Source of the DNA: DATAXP01 sp036272935
GTDB lineage: Bacteria; Planctomycetota; Planctomycetia; Pirellulales; PNKZ01
NCBI GenBank assembly: GCA_036272935.1
Contig: DATAXP010000137.1
Location: forward strand, 1-62,903
Direction: 5' to 3'
DNA length: 62,903 nt
This document shows, in pieces, positions 8,114-16,570 of this stretch. The notes beneath the pieces were generated by a model. The model saw only the letters and a program-made list of their open reading frames with translations, was not told where the DNA came from and did no database searches. Both the position numbers and the translations under genes were made by a program. Each line of letters starts with the position of its first letter. The stretch's first letter is position 1.

Positions 8114-10213
8114 TCATCCCGCGTTCATCGCCTGGCGCGCATGATCGACGACGTTGTCGACCGTGAAGCCGAAGTATTTGAACAGCGCACCGGCCGGGGC
8201 GCTGGCACCGTAGCCGGTCATGCCGACAAACGTTCCCTGCCGACCCAGGTATCGTTCCCAACCTTGCTTCACCCCCGCCTCGACCGCCACGCGCGCCGAA
8301 ACATTCGGCGGCAGTACGCTGTCGCGGTACGCTTGGTCCTGGGCCTCGAACAATTGCCAGCACGGCATGCTCACCAGCCGTGCGACAACGCCTTCTTGCT
8401 TCAGCCGCTCGTACGCCTCGACCGTTACGCCCAACTCGCTGCCAGTGGCCATCAGGATCACCTGCAGCGCGGCGTCGCTTGAATCGGCTAGCACGTAGCC
8501 ACCCTTGGCCACGCCCTCGGCCGAAGCGTACTTCGTCCGGTCGAGCGTCGGCAGGTTCTGCCGCGAAAGGATCATCGCCATCGGATGATCCTTGGTTTGC
8601 AAATAAACGCGATACGCCTCGGCCACCTCGTTGGCGTCGCCGGGGCGCATGGTGAGCAGGTTCGGGATCGCCCGCAGGGCGGCGAGGTGCTCAACCGGCT
8701 GATGCGTGGGACCGTCTTCTCCCAGGCCGATCGAATCGTGCGTGAGCACGTACAGCACCGGGAAGCGCATGATTGCCGACAGCCGTATCGCCGGCCGGCA
8801 GTAGTCGGTGAACACGAAGAACGTCGCACCGTAGGCGCGGATGCCGGTCAGCGCCATGCCGTTGAGCGACGCGGCCATGCCGTGCTCGCGGATGCCGAAA
8901 TGGAAATTACGCCCGGCATAGTTGTTCACGCTGAAATCACCGGCGTCGCCGTCGTTTTGCAGCGTCATGGTCGAGGGAGCCAGGTCGGCTGCTCCGCCGA
9001 TGAACCACGGCAGCTTCGGTGCGATGGCGTTGATCACCTTGCCGCTGGAAATGCGGCTGGCCATCCCCTTGGCGTCGGCGTCGAACTTCGGGATCGCCGA
9101 TAGCGCCTCGGCCGGCACGTCGCGCAGCCGCATCATTTCCAGTTGGGCGTGCAACTCGGGGAACTCCTTGCCGTACTTCTTGTACTTCTGCTGCCAGGCT
9201 TTGTGCAGCTTCGCGCCGCGAGCGCCGACATTGGCGGCGAAGTGCTCAAGCACCTCCTTGGGGACCAGGAACTTCGCGTCCTCGGGCCAGCCGTAGAACG
9301 CCTTGGTGCGGCGAATCTCCTCCTCGCCCAGCGGCGAACCGTGGGCACTGTGCGTGTCCTGCTTGTTCGGTGCGCCCCAGGCGATGTGGCTGCGGACGAT
9401 GATCATCGTCGGCCCGGTCTTCGTGCGCAGGAACCTTTTGTACGCCTTGTTCAGCGCCTCCAGGTCGTTGGCGTCATCGACGTGAATGACATTCCATCCG
9501 TATCCCTTGAACCGCGTGCCGACGTTCTCGTCGAACGCCAGGTCGGTGTGTCCTTCGATCGTGATCTTGTTGTCGTCGTAGATCCAGCACAGGTTCGAGA
9601 GCTTCAGATGGCCGGCAAGGCTCGCCGCCTCGCTGGCGACGCCCTCCATCATGTCGCCGTCGCTGCAGACCGTGAACACGTTGAAGTTGAACAGCTCGTA
9701 GCCGGGACGATTGTAGCGCGCCGCGAGCCAGCGGCTGGCGATGGCCATGCCGACACTGTTGCCGCACCCTTGGCCCAACGGGCCGGTGGTGGTTTCGACG
9801 CCGCTGGTCTCAAAATTCTCGGGGTGCCCCGGGCAGCGGCTGTGCAGTTGCCGGAACTGCTGGATCTGTTCGATCGAACAGGCTAGCTCGCCGGTCGGCT
9901 TGCCGTCGTGCCCGTACTGCTTGACCTGTGCCAGGTGCAGCGTCGCGTACAGCAGCATCGAGGCGTGGCCGCAGGAGAGCACGAACCGGTCGCGATTCGG
10001 CCAGTTCGGGTCTTCCGGGTCGAACCGCAGCACATGGTTCCAGATGCCGTAGGCCACGGGAGCCAGCGCCATCGGCGTGCCGGGATGGCCGCTGTTGGCC
10101 TTCTCGACCGCGTCCATCGCCAGCGTGCGGATGGTGTTGATCGAAAGCTGCTCGATCGCGCTGCCGTGAGGGTTGGTGGGGGAGGCAGAAACTTCTTCGG
10201 ACGTGGTGGCCAT
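8114..10213 (-). CDS. tkt: transketolase
   Basis: 699 aa from ATG 10213 (MATTSEEVSAS). Transketolase moves a two-carbon ketol unit between sugar phosphates in the pentose phosphate pathway, using thiamine diphosphate. Visible signatures are NSGHPGTPMALAP at the N-terminus, LSCGHASMLLYATLHL, the diphosphate/Mg motif GDGDMMEGVASEAASLAG then DDNKITIEG, the pyrimidine-domain GIREHGMAASLNGMAL, and THDSIGLGEDGPTHQPVEHL. All catalytic blocks are present and the length is normal (about 660-700). An upstream in-frame GTG/ATG (10240) would only add a basic tail. Confidence 0.96.
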   Translation of the reverse strand: MATTSEEVSASPTNPHGSAIEQLSINTIRTLAMDAVEKANSGHPGTPMALAPVAYGIWNHVLRFDPEDPNWPNRDRFVLSCGHASMLLYATLHLAQVKQYGHDGKPTGELACSIEQIQQFRQLHSRCPGHPENFETSGVETTTGPLGQGCGNSVGMAIASRWLAARYNRPGYELFNFNVFTVCSDGDMMEGVASEAASLAGHLKLSNLCWIYDDNKITIEGHTDLAFDENVGTRFKGYGWNVIHVDDANDLEALNKAYKRFLRTKTGPTMIIVRSHIAWGAPNKQDTHSAHGSPLGEEEIRRTKAFYGWPEDAKFLVPKEVLEHFAANVGARGAKLHKAWQQKYKKYGKEFPELHAQLEMMRLRDVPAEALSAIPKFDADAKGMASRISSGKVINAIAPKLPWFIGGAADLAPSTMTLQNDGDAGDFSVNNYAGRNFHFGIREHGMAASLNGMALTGIRAYGATFFVFTDYCRPAIRLSAIMRFPVLYVLTHDSIGLGEDGPTHQPVEHLAALRAIPNLLTMRPGDANEVAEAYRVYLQTKDHPMAMILSRQNLPTLDRTKYASAEGVAKGGYVLADSSDAALQVILMATGSELGVTVEAYERLKQEGVVARLVSMPCWQLFEAQDQAYRDSVLPPNVSARVAVEAGVKQGWERYLGRQGTFVGMTGYGASAPAGALFKYFGFTVDNVVDHARQAMNAG

Positions 10214-10310
10214 GCGGACTTTCCTTTCAGCGGCACTCAAAGCGACGCCTGAGTTTAGCGCCGCCGAAAGGGGCCGTCAACGAAGCCACGGCCGATCGCG
10301 CGGATGATTC

Positions 10311-10433
10311 ACCACCGAGGCACCGAGGCACGGAGAAAAACACGGAGCGGCAATGACTTTGATGGATCGCCGATTCCGTTTTCCGACAAAATCGCCTCTC
10401 CGTGCGTCCTCTGTGTCTCTGTGCCTCTGTGGT
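10311..10433. repeat. two-armed CACNGAGG repeat in a gene-free stretch
   Basis: The left arm (10311-10350) starts ACCACCGAGGCACCGAGG. The right arm (10394-10433) is its imperfect reverse complement and ends CTGTGCCTCTGTGGT. Each arm is a string of degenerate 8-9-mers of type CACNGAGG, separated by about 43 bp of unique sequence. This is the well-known repeat that yields spurious HHRGTEARR-type translations in environmental bacteria. The surrounding gene-free stretch 10214-10703 holds no convincing gene. Confidence 0.8.
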
Positions 10434-10671
10434 TCTATCTCTTTACGAATTGGGATAGCGCGCCGCTGCCAGAGATCGCCATCGTCGTTGAGAATATCGA
10501 GATTGCCACAATTTGCGACGCGTTTTGTAGGCCAGCGTTTACCTCACGGCGTGGCTTGAGTTTGCGCCGACGGCAAAGGGGCGTGGGGTATCTGTGATAA
10601 ATGAAACGAATCGAGCCGCCGCGTATTTTTGCCCGCGACCAACGGCTGATTCGGGCAGTCGTCATTCGCGC

Positions 10672-10703
10672 GGACGGACGACTGACCACGGACCACTGAC
10701 AAA
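10672..10703. repeat. single-armed GTCAGTGGTCCGTGG repeat at a stop codon
   Basis: On the minus strand the sequence after the oxidoreductase stop runs TTTGTCAGTGGTCCGTGG then TCAGTCGTCCGTCC, a degenerate tandem of GTCAGT and GGTCCGT units. Only one arm is recognisable. It begins directly at the TGA of the gene ending at 10704. Confidence 0.55.
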
Positions 10704-11693
10704 TCACGGCACCAGCACGATCTTGCCGCCCAGCGTGCCGGCTTTGTGGACCGTGTTCTCTTCTTGCAGCTTGTGGGCGGCGGCGGCTTGCGAAAGCGGC
10801 AGCACGCGATCGATGCGCGGACGCAATTTGCCCGCGGCCAGCCAGCGGTTGAGATCGTCGGCGGCGTGGCGCTGCACCTCGGCAGAGGCATTGAACATCG
10901 CGAAGCCGTGCAGCGCGCAATCCTTGGTGTAGAATCCGCCGACGGGGAAGACCGGTTTCGCGTCGCGGCCGGCCATGATGATCATTCGTCCGCCCATCGC
11001 CAGCAGCGGCACGCTGCGCTCGAAGTTCGGCTCGCGCAGCGTCTCCCAAAACACGTTCACTCCTTGCGGCGCCGCCTTGCGGATTTCGGCATCGACGTCG
11101 GCCGTGCGATAGTTGATCGCCACGTCGGCCCCTAGCTCGCGGCAGGCGGCAACTTTCTCGTCGCTGCCAGCGGTGGTGATCACGCGGGCCCCAAGGGCCT
11201 TGGCCAGCTGGACTACGCTTGAGCCGACGCCTCCCGTACCGCCGTTGACGAATAGCGTTTCGCCGGAGCGCAATGCCGCGCGCTCGACAACCCCCAGGTG
11301 CGCCGTGATGCCGACCAGCGCCTGGGCGGCGGCTTGTTCGTCGCTGACATCGTCGGGCGTGGGGTACAGCCATTGCTCGTCGACCGCGGCCAGCTCGGCG
11401 AACGTCCCTTGGCGGCCCATCAATCCTTGATTGCTGGCCCACACGCGAGTGCCGGGCGCCAGGCGCGAGCCGATCGGTGCCTGCTCGACGACGCCGGCCA
11501 GGTCGCAGCCGACGATGAACGGCAGGGGCAGGTTCATCTTCACCGCGCCCGAGCGAATGTAGGTGTCGATCGGATTGACCGCCACCGCGCGGACGCGCAC
11601 CAGCACCTGGCTGCCGGTGGGCTTGGGGTCGGGCAAGTCGCCGTACTTGATGTTCTCAGCCGGTCCAGTTTGTTCGATGAAGGCGGCGCGCAT
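10704..11693 (-). CDS. NADPH:quinone reductase / zinc-less alcohol dehydrogenase family protein
   Basis: 329 aa starting at ATG 11693. It is a medium-chain dehydrogenase/reductase: GroES-like N-terminal domain (VLVRVRAVAVNPIDTYIRSG, PFIVGCDLAGVVE), then the NADP-binding Rossmann domain with FVNGGTGGVGSSVVQLAKALGA and ITTAGSDEK. The structural-zinc cysteine cluster is absent, and NPIDTYIRSG is typical of zeta-crystallin-type quinone oxidoreductases. The likely role is reduction of quinones or enones; the exact substrate is unknown. It ends at a repeat (10672-10703). Confidence 0.88.
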   Translation of the reverse strand: MRAAFIEQTGPAENIKYGDLPDPKPTGSQVLVRVRAVAVNPIDTYIRSGAVKMNLPLPFIVGCDLAGVVEQAPIGSRLAPGTRVWASNQGLMGRQGTFAELAAVDEQWLYPTPDDVSDEQAAAQALVGITAHLGVVERAALRSGETLFVNGGTGGVGSSVVQLAKALGARVITTAGSDEKVAACRELGADVAINYRTADVDAEIRKAAPQGVNVFWETLREPNFERSVPLLAMGGRMIIMAGRDAKPVFPVGGFYTKDCALHGFAMFNASAEVQRHAADDLNRWLAAGKLRPRIDRVLPLSQAAAAHKLQEENTVHKAGTLGGKIVLVP

Positions 11694-11756
11694 GGTTCGG
11701 TTCCTGGTGCCTCGAGAAACGTCGCGCGACGGCGCGTTGTCGTAACGGCGCCCCAA

Positions 11757-12878
11757 CTATAACAGCTTGGTCGAGGTCAGGGGCAGTCGCACGGTGATGT
11801 GTGTCCCGGTGCCGGGCGCGCTCGTAATGTTGAAGTCCCCGTTGAGCAGCGCCACGCGCTTCCGGGCGCCGCGCAGGCCGAAGCGCTCAGGGGCGATACG
11901 CTCAGGATCGAAGCCAACGCCCCCGTCGCGGATCGACAAGTGCAGCGATTGCCCACGCTCGACCAGCTCGATTTCGGCCTGCGGCGAGCGGCTATGGTTA
12001 CGCACGTTCGACAGCGCCTCTTGCACCACGCGAAACATCGTCGCCTCCAATAATGTGTCGAACCGCGCGGAGTGCACGTCGTGATGGAACTCGGTCTGCG
12101 TGCCGGCATCGCCTTGCTCGGCGACCAGGTGCTTGATCGCCATCACCAGCCCCTGCTCGTCGAGAATCGGCGGGCGCAAGCTGTAGAGCAAGCGGCGGCC
12201 GTCGACCAGCGCGCGGCGCAGCAGCCTGAGTGCTTCCGCCAGGTTTTCGTAGTCGGCGGGCTCGCCCAGCAGCCGGTCGGGAGGAATGCTGTCGAGATGC
12301 CACACCGCGGCGGTGATGTCTTGCACCAGGCCGTCGTGAACTTCATAGGCCAGCAGTTGTCCATCGCGCTCGTGGGCCCTCAGCAGGCGGTGCAGAAAGT
12401 CCTGCTCTTGCAGCAGGCGTTCTTCGCTGAGCTTGCGAGCGGTAATGTCGATGGTCGAGCCACTGATGCGCGTCGGCCGGCCTTGGGCATCGCGCAACGA
12501 GTCGCCGCGGGCATGGACCCAGCGCACCTCGCCGCTGCGCGTGACGATGCGATGCTCGGTCTCATACGGGGCGCCGCGGTACAAGTGGTCGGCCAACTCG
12601 TCGAGCAAGCGCTGGCGGTCGTCGGGATGGATGTGCTCGAGCACCCCGCCAAGGGTGCAGCGCATCTCGCCAGGCTTGTAGCCCATGATCTCTTGCAACC
12701 GATCGGAGAAGAATGCCGGATTGTCGGGATTGAACGCGTCGTCAGAGTTGACGGCCGCGTCCCACAGGCCAGCCTTCGATCCGCGCACCATCAGGTCGAA
12801 GCGTTCTACCAGTTCGCGCAGCGATTGGTCGGCATCGCGGCTGGGAGGCGTATCGGCAGTGAGATCGTTGTCGCGCAT
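11757..12878 (-). CDS. cytoplasmic PAS sensor histidine kinase (NarX/HPK7 type), copy 2
   Basis: 373 aa from ATG 12878. Residues about 20-150 form a PAS domain with PAC tail (FSDRLQEIMGYKPGEM, HIHPDDRQRLLDEL, EVRWVHARGD, GSTIDITARK). The dimerisation block is YEVHDGLVQDITAAVWHLDSI with phospho-acceptor His181. The ATPase has N box VVQEALSNVRNHSRS, IRDGGVGFDPE, FGLRGARKRV and GTGTHITVRLP. No membrane helix is seen, so it senses inside the cell. Kinases of this type usually phosphorylate LuxR-type response regulators, but none is nearby. It starts 7 bp after a same-length paralogue (12886-14007) to which it aligns without gaps. Confidence 0.92.
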   Translation of the reverse strand: MRDNDLTADTPPSRDADQSLRELVERFDLMVRGSKAGLWDAAVNSDDAFNPDNPAFFSDRLQEIMGYKPGEMRCTLGGVLEHIHPDDRQRLLDELADHLYRGAPYETEHRIVTRSGEVRWVHARGDSLRDAQGRPTRISGSTIDITARKLSEERLLQEQDFLHRLLRAHERDGQLLAYEVHDGLVQDITAAVWHLDSIPPDRLLGEPADYENLAEALRLLRRALVDGRRLLYSLRPPILDEQGLVMAIKHLVAEQGDAGTQTEFHHDVHSARFDTLLEATMFRVVQEALSNVRNHSRSPQAEIELVERGQSLHLSIRDGGVGFDPERIAPERFGLRGARKRVALLNGDFNITSAPGTGTHITVRLPLTSTKLL

Positions 12879-12885
12879 TGAACTC

Positions 12886-14007
12886 TCAGGACGACGGTTG
12901 CGATCGCATCGGAAATCGAACCGTGACACACGTTCCCGCACCCGGCGCGCTGTCGATCTCGACCCAGCCTCCCAGCAGCGCGGCCCGCTTGCCGATGCCG
13001 CGCAGGCCAAAGCGGTCGGCGGGCACGGTCTCGGGATCGAATCCCACACCCCAGTCGCGCACGCTCAGCCGCAGTTCGCCGTCGGATTGGACCAGCTCGA
13101 TCTCGGCGCGCGGCGACTGGCTGTGCCGGCGGATGTTGGTTAGCGCCTCTTGCGCGATGCGGAACACGGTGGCTTCCAGCAGGCTGTCGAGCCGCTCGAA
13201 ACGCACAGCGTGCCGAAATTCGACGTCTACCGCTGGCTCGCGGTCCTCGGCAATCAAGTGCTCGATCGCCGTGACCAACCCTTGCTTGTCGAGCACCGGA
13301 GGCCGCAATCCGGTGAGCACGCGACGGGCCTCGGCCAGGGCGCGCCGCGCTAGGCGCATCGACGTGGCCAGGTTGTCGCGGTCGACCTGGTTGCCTTGCA
13401 CCCGCTCGGCAGGAATGCTGTCGAGATGGAACAAGCCCGCAACGATGTCCTGCACCAGGCCGTCGTGCAGTTCGTGGGCGATGAGCTGCCGGCTGCGCTC
13501 GTGGGCTTGCAGCAGGCCGCGCAGAAAATCTTGCTCCTGCAACAGGCGCTCTTCGTTGCGCTTGTGGCTGGTGACGTCGGTAAGCGAACCCGACATGCGC
13601 GTCGAACGGCCTCGCGAATCGCGCACGCTCTCGCCGATGGCGTGCAGCCACAGCGTTTCGCCGCTGCGCAGGATGACGCGGTAGTCGACCTCGTACGGCG
13701 CACCTTCAAATACATGCGCTTGCAGCGCCGCGAATACGCGATTCCGATCGTCGGGGTGCAGCAGCGCGGCCCAGGTTTCCAGCTCGACCGGCATTTCGCC
13801 GGGCGCGTAGCCGAGCAACTCCTGCATCGGTGCCGAATAATAGACCGGATTGCGCAGATTGAACGGGTCGACCGGATCGACGGGAAAATCCCACAGGCAA
13901 ACCTTCGAGCCCTGCACCACGAGATTGAACCGCTCGACGAGATCGCTGAGCGTTTTTTCGACGTCGAGGCGGCTCGGGCTGCGGGTTGAAAGCGGCTTGT
14001 TGTCCAC
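12886..14007 (-). CDS. cytoplasmic PAS sensor histidine kinase (NarX/HPK7 type), copy 1
   Basis: 373 aa from GTG 14007 (VDNKPLSTRS). This start is supported because the protein then has the same length as its downstream paralogue and aligns from the first residues without gaps, with His181 of HELHDGLVQDIVAGLFHLDSI in the same position. PAS domain: YYSAPMQELLGYAPGEM, LLHPDDRNRVFAAL. ATPase: IAQEALTNIRRHSQS, VRDWGVGFDPE, FGLRGIGKRAALLGG, GAGTCVTVRFP. No membrane helix is present. It probably shares an mRNA with copy 2. Confidence 0.92.
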   Translation of the reverse strand: MDNKPLSTRSPSRLDVEKTLSDLVERFNLVVQGSKVCLWDFPVDPVDPFNLRNPVYYSAPMQELLGYAPGEMPVELETWAALLHPDDRNRVFAALQAHVFEGAPYEVDYRVILRSGETLWLHAIGESVRDSRGRSTRMSGSLTDVTSHKRNEERLLQEQDFLRGLLQAHERSRQLIAHELHDGLVQDIVAGLFHLDSIPAERVQGNQVDRDNLATSMRLARRALAEARRVLTGLRPPVLDKQGLVTAIEHLIAEDREPAVDVEFRHAVRFERLDSLLEATVFRIAQEALTNIRRHSQSPRAEIELVQSDGELRLSVRDWGVGFDPETVPADRFGLRGIGKRAALLGGWVEIDSAPGAGTCVTVRFPMRSQPSS

Positions 14008-14056
14008 ACCTGCTCGCGCGCGTTGCCCCCGGAAAGGTCGCTGTCCGGAGAAAAAC

Positions 14057-14812
14057 TTAGCTGCCGATCGCCAGCGTGCCGCACATCCGGCGTGCCCATT
14101 CGGCGGCGGGGACGCGCATCTCGATAGAATCGGGAACTCGCCAGACCACAATCACCTGCCAGGCCTCGCCCTCATGCACCCAGTACGAAAACGCCCCGGG
14201 CAATACATCGCTCGTCGTTACGCCGAACCGCTGAAAACTGTCTTCTCCCTTCGCCTCGAGCCGCTGCCAGGCGATCGTTTGGCCGACGACCAGACTTTCG
14301 CAGGTGACTTCTTCGAAGGCACCGGCCTCTGGGAATGCCGCCTTCACTTGTTCGTGCAATTTGTCGAGCAGCGGTGGCGAAGTCGGATCGCGCGCGACCG
14401 CTGCCAGGTGGCAGAAGTAGGGCACCTCGACGCCGCGTTCATCCTTTTCCAGGCCTTGACACGTCATCCTCAGCCCCGGCAGCGTCACCTTGCCGGCCTG
14501 AATCCGCGCCTCGGCAACCGTGCCCGATCCTTCCGGATCCTGTGATTCGAGGGTCAAGCGGGCGTCGAGCTTCGCGGGCAACCGCATCGACACCGGCGTT
14601 CCGGGCAGCGTGGTCGGCTGCAATTCCAGAATGCCGAACTTCGCCTGGTGCTTCACCGCCACGAGCGACTTGTCGAGCCGCTGTTGATAGTCTTGCTGGC
14701 CGCAACCGGTGAGCAAAAGGATACCGAACGAGGCGAGCGAGCAGCGAAATAAATACGATCGTGTCTGTGGGAGGCAAATCCTTTTGCCGACTTGCTGATC
14801 GGTCCTGCGCAC
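14057..14812 (-). CDS. lipoprotein of unknown function with displaced start
   Basis: The protein core has a lipoprotein signal (SLASFGILLLTGCGQQ; lipobox LTGC) and about 210 further residues with no recognised domain (LPGTPVSMRLPAKLDARLTL, CQGLEKDERGVEVPYFCHL). It is probably anchored in a membrane facing the periplasm. No ATG lies at the expected distance before the lipobox. The nearest in-frame start is GTG 14812, inside the spacer of a palindromic repeat (14767-14838). The frame stays open further upstream through a second repeat, to ATG 14905. The native start seems to have been overwritten by repeat sequence, so the true N-terminus is uncertain. Confidence 0.7.
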   Translation of the reverse strand: MRRTDQQVGKRICLPQTRSYLFRCSLASFGILLLTGCGQQDYQQRLDKSLVAVKHQAKFGILELQPTTLPGTPVSMRLPAKLDARLTLESQDPEGSGTVAEARIQAGKVTLPGLRMTCQGLEKDERGVEVPYFCHLAAVARDPTSPPLLDKLHEQVKAAFPEAGAFEEVTCESLVVGQTIAWQRLEAKGEDSFQRFGVTTSDVLPGAFSYWVHEGEAWQVIVVWRVPDSIEMRVPAAEWARRMCGTLAIGS

Positions 14813-14838
14813 GGTCGGCGAAAGGATTCGCCTCCCAC
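14767..14838. repeat. 25-bp inverted repeat at the 5' end of the lipoprotein gene
   Basis: The left arm 14767-14791 begins GTGGGAGGCAAATCC and ends TTTTGCCGAC; the right arm 14814-14838 is its reverse complement with two mismatches. The spacer is 22 bp. The left arm is translated in the frame of the lipoprotein gene. Confidence 0.85.
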
Positions 14839-14856
14839 GGTTTGTGGTCCGTTCGC

Positions 14857-14908
14857 CTTTCGTCATTCGGACTTCTTTCGTCATTCGAGCTTCGTCATTC
14901 GTCATTTA
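14857..14908. repeat. tandem TTCGTCATTCG units
   Basis: Three or four copies of TTTCGTCATTCG-like 11-12-mers, separated by a few bases. The same unit recurs at 16120-16155, 16515-16570 and 51194-51320. On the minus strand the units read ATGACGAA, giving false MTNDE/MTKE translations. Confidence 0.8.
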
Positions 14909-14932
14909 TGGTGAGACGCCCCGCGGCGCGTG

Positions 14933-16081
14933 TCAACGCCCGGCACCCACCTCGACCCAGCGGCCGCTGCCGGCGCTGGTGAGCACGGCGTCGCAGACCT
15001 TTTGAGTCTCCAGAGCGTCGCGGAACGTCGGGGCAACCGGCTTGTTCGCGGCCACGCCTTCCAGGAAGTCGGCGACCTGATGGATGAACGTGTGCTCGTA
15101 GCCGATCTGGCAACCTGGCACCCACCAATGCTTCATGTACGGATGGTCGCTGTCGGTGATGTGGATGCTCCGCCAACCGCGCAGCGGGCCGGCATCGCGA
15201 TGGTCGAACCATTGCAGGCGGTGCAGATCGTGCAGGTCCCAGGCGATGCTCGCGTGCTCGCCGTTGATCTCCAGCGTGTACAGCGCCTTGTGGCCGCGAG
15301 CGTAGCGCGTCGATTCGAAGGTGGCCAGCGAGCCGTTGCGGAACCGGCACAGGAATGCGCAGGCATCGTCGATGCCGACCTTCTCGACTTTCCCCGTCAG
15401 GTTGTGCTTCCGCTCCTTGACGAAGGTTTCGGTCATGGCCGTAACGTCGGTGATGCCGCCGTTGAGCCAGATGGCCGTGTCGATGCAATGGGCCAGCAGG
15501 TCGCCGGTCACTCCGCTGCCGGCCGCGGCGGCATCGAGCCGCCACAGTGCCGCGCCACCCTGGGGCAAATCGGCCGAGATGGTCCAGTCCTGCAGGAACT
15601 TGGCGCGATAGTGGAAGATGCGCCCCAGTTTCCCCTGGTCGATCAACTGCTTGGCGAACGTCACGGCTGGCACGCGGCGATAGTTGTACCACACGGTGTT
15701 CATCACGCCGGCCTTCTCGACCGCCTCGCACATCTCCTCGCCTTCGGCGGTGTTCATCGCCAACGGCTTCTCGCAGAGGATCATCTTGCCGGCCTTGGCC
15801 GCGGCCAGCGCGATCTCCTTGTGCAGATTGTTCGGCGTGCAGATATCGATCGCATCGATATCTTTGCGCTCGATCAGTTTTCGCCAATCCGTCTCGATCG
15901 ACTCGTATCCCCACTGGTCGGCAAACGCACGCACCTTAGCCGCGTCGCGCGCACACACCGCCTTAAGCACCGGCTTGTGCTTGCGATCGAAAAAATGGTT
16001 GACCTGCGAGTAGGCGTTTGAATGGGTCCGGCCCATGAAGCCGTAACCAACCAGGCCGATGTTCAGGGGAGTTTGTGGCAT
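14933..16081 (-). CDS. Gfo/Idh/MocA family oxidoreductase
   Basis: 382 aa from ATG 16081. Rossmann start NIGLVGYGFMGRTHSNAY (dinucleotide binding), CTPNNLHKEIALAAAKAGK, and the catalytic EKPLAMN motif that positions the reactive Lys. The C-terminal domain (ITDVTAMTETFVKER, ADFLEGVAANKPVAPTFRDAL) is typical. It is an NAD(P)-dependent dehydrogenase of an unidentified sugar, inositol or related compound. The sugar isomerase gene upstream on the same strand was probably its direct operon partner before the cassette at 16099-16570 separated them. Confidence 0.93.
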   Translation of the reverse strand: MPQTPLNIGLVGYGFMGRTHSNAYSQVNHFFDRKHKPVLKAVCARDAAKVRAFADQWGYESIETDWRKLIERKDIDAIDICTPNNLHKEIALAAAKAGKMILCEKPLAMNTAEGEEMCEAVEKAGVMNTVWYNYRRVPAVTFAKQLIDQGKLGRIFHYRAKFLQDWTISADLPQGGAALWRLDAAAAGSGVTGDLLAHCIDTAIWLNGGITDVTAMTETFVKERKHNLTGKVEKVGIDDACAFLCRFRNGSLATFESTRYARGHKALYTLEINGEHASIAWDLHDLHRLQWFDHRDAGPLRGWRSIHITDSDHPYMKHWWVPGCQIGYEHTFIHQVADFLEGVAANKPVAPTFRDALETQKVCDAVLTSAGSGRWVEVGAGR

Positions 16082-16098
16082 GCGAGGCCTCGGTGCGG

Positions 16099-16570
16099 GG
16101 AATGTCTAATGTCTATTGACGAATGTCTAGAGAATGACGAAGGACGAATATCGACTGTGATCGCTCAGCGGCGGGCAATCGCCGCAAAGATGAGATGTAG
16201 CTCCTTTGCTTCGTACCAAAGTTTGGGGGCAACCTCCGCATTCTCCGAAGCCGCCGTGGCGATCATGCGCAACCAGTGCTTTGTTTCACGCGATTCTTTC
16301 TTGCATATGGTGATTCGGTAGCGAAATTCCTTTCGAGAACTGGCATCATCGGCTTCGCAATCGTTTGCCCCGATGCTTGTTCCGGCACGGACGAGTTGTG
16401 AAATCAACGGCGATGTTACCAGTTTGATCGGGATCGTCTTAGCAAATGCGATGATCGCCTCGCCGAACCGTGCGGTACACCCTTCCAGGTCAAACTGCCT
16501 TCCCGCCCCGTCACTCGTCATGCGTGCTTCGTCATTTTCTAGACATTCGTCATTAGACATTCGTCATTCC
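16099..16570. mobile_element. inverted-repeat cassette carrying a four-helix-bundle gene
   Basis: The left end (from 16099) begins GGAATGTCTAATGTC and continues ATTGACGAATGTCTAGAG then AATGACGAAGGACGAAT. The right end (16515-16570), read on the opposite strand, begins GGAATGACGAATGTC, then TAATGACGAATGTCTAGA, then AAATGACGAAGCACGCAT. The two arms are thus about 50-bp imperfect inverted repeats built from ATGACGAA and ATGTCTA units. They enclose one ORF (16165-16521, minus). The element sits between two genes of one operon, and the upstream gene takes its stop codon from the outer end of the right arm. Confidence 0.75.
16165..16521 (-). CDS. four helix bundle protein (S23/IVP family, TIGR02436-like)
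   Basis: About 118 aa from ATG 16521, which lies in the right inverted-repeat arm; an in-frame ATG at 16558-16560 would add a repeat-encoded MSNDECLENDEAR tail. The core has the family pattern: RFGEAIIAFAKTIPIK, LISQLVRAGTSIGAND-EADDA, SSRKEFRYRITICKKESRETKHWLRMI and WYEAKELHLIFAAIAR, four amphipathic helices. The family was first seen as ORFs inside 23S rRNA intervening sequences, and is related to the accessory protein Avd of diversity-generating retroelements. Its function is unresolved. Here it is in a protein-coding neighbourhood, enclosed by inverted repeats. Confidence 0.85.
   Translation of the reverse strand: MTSDGAGRQFDLEGCTARFGEAIIAFAKTIPIKLVTSPLISQLVRAGTSIGANDCEADDASSRKEFRYRITICKKESRETKHWLRMIATAASENAEVAPKLWYEAKELHLIFAAIARR

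Noticed and set aside
10304..10597. Frame translating as HHRGTEARR and SVPLWF
   Set aside because: This is the translation of the CACNGAGG repeat, a well-known false ORF.
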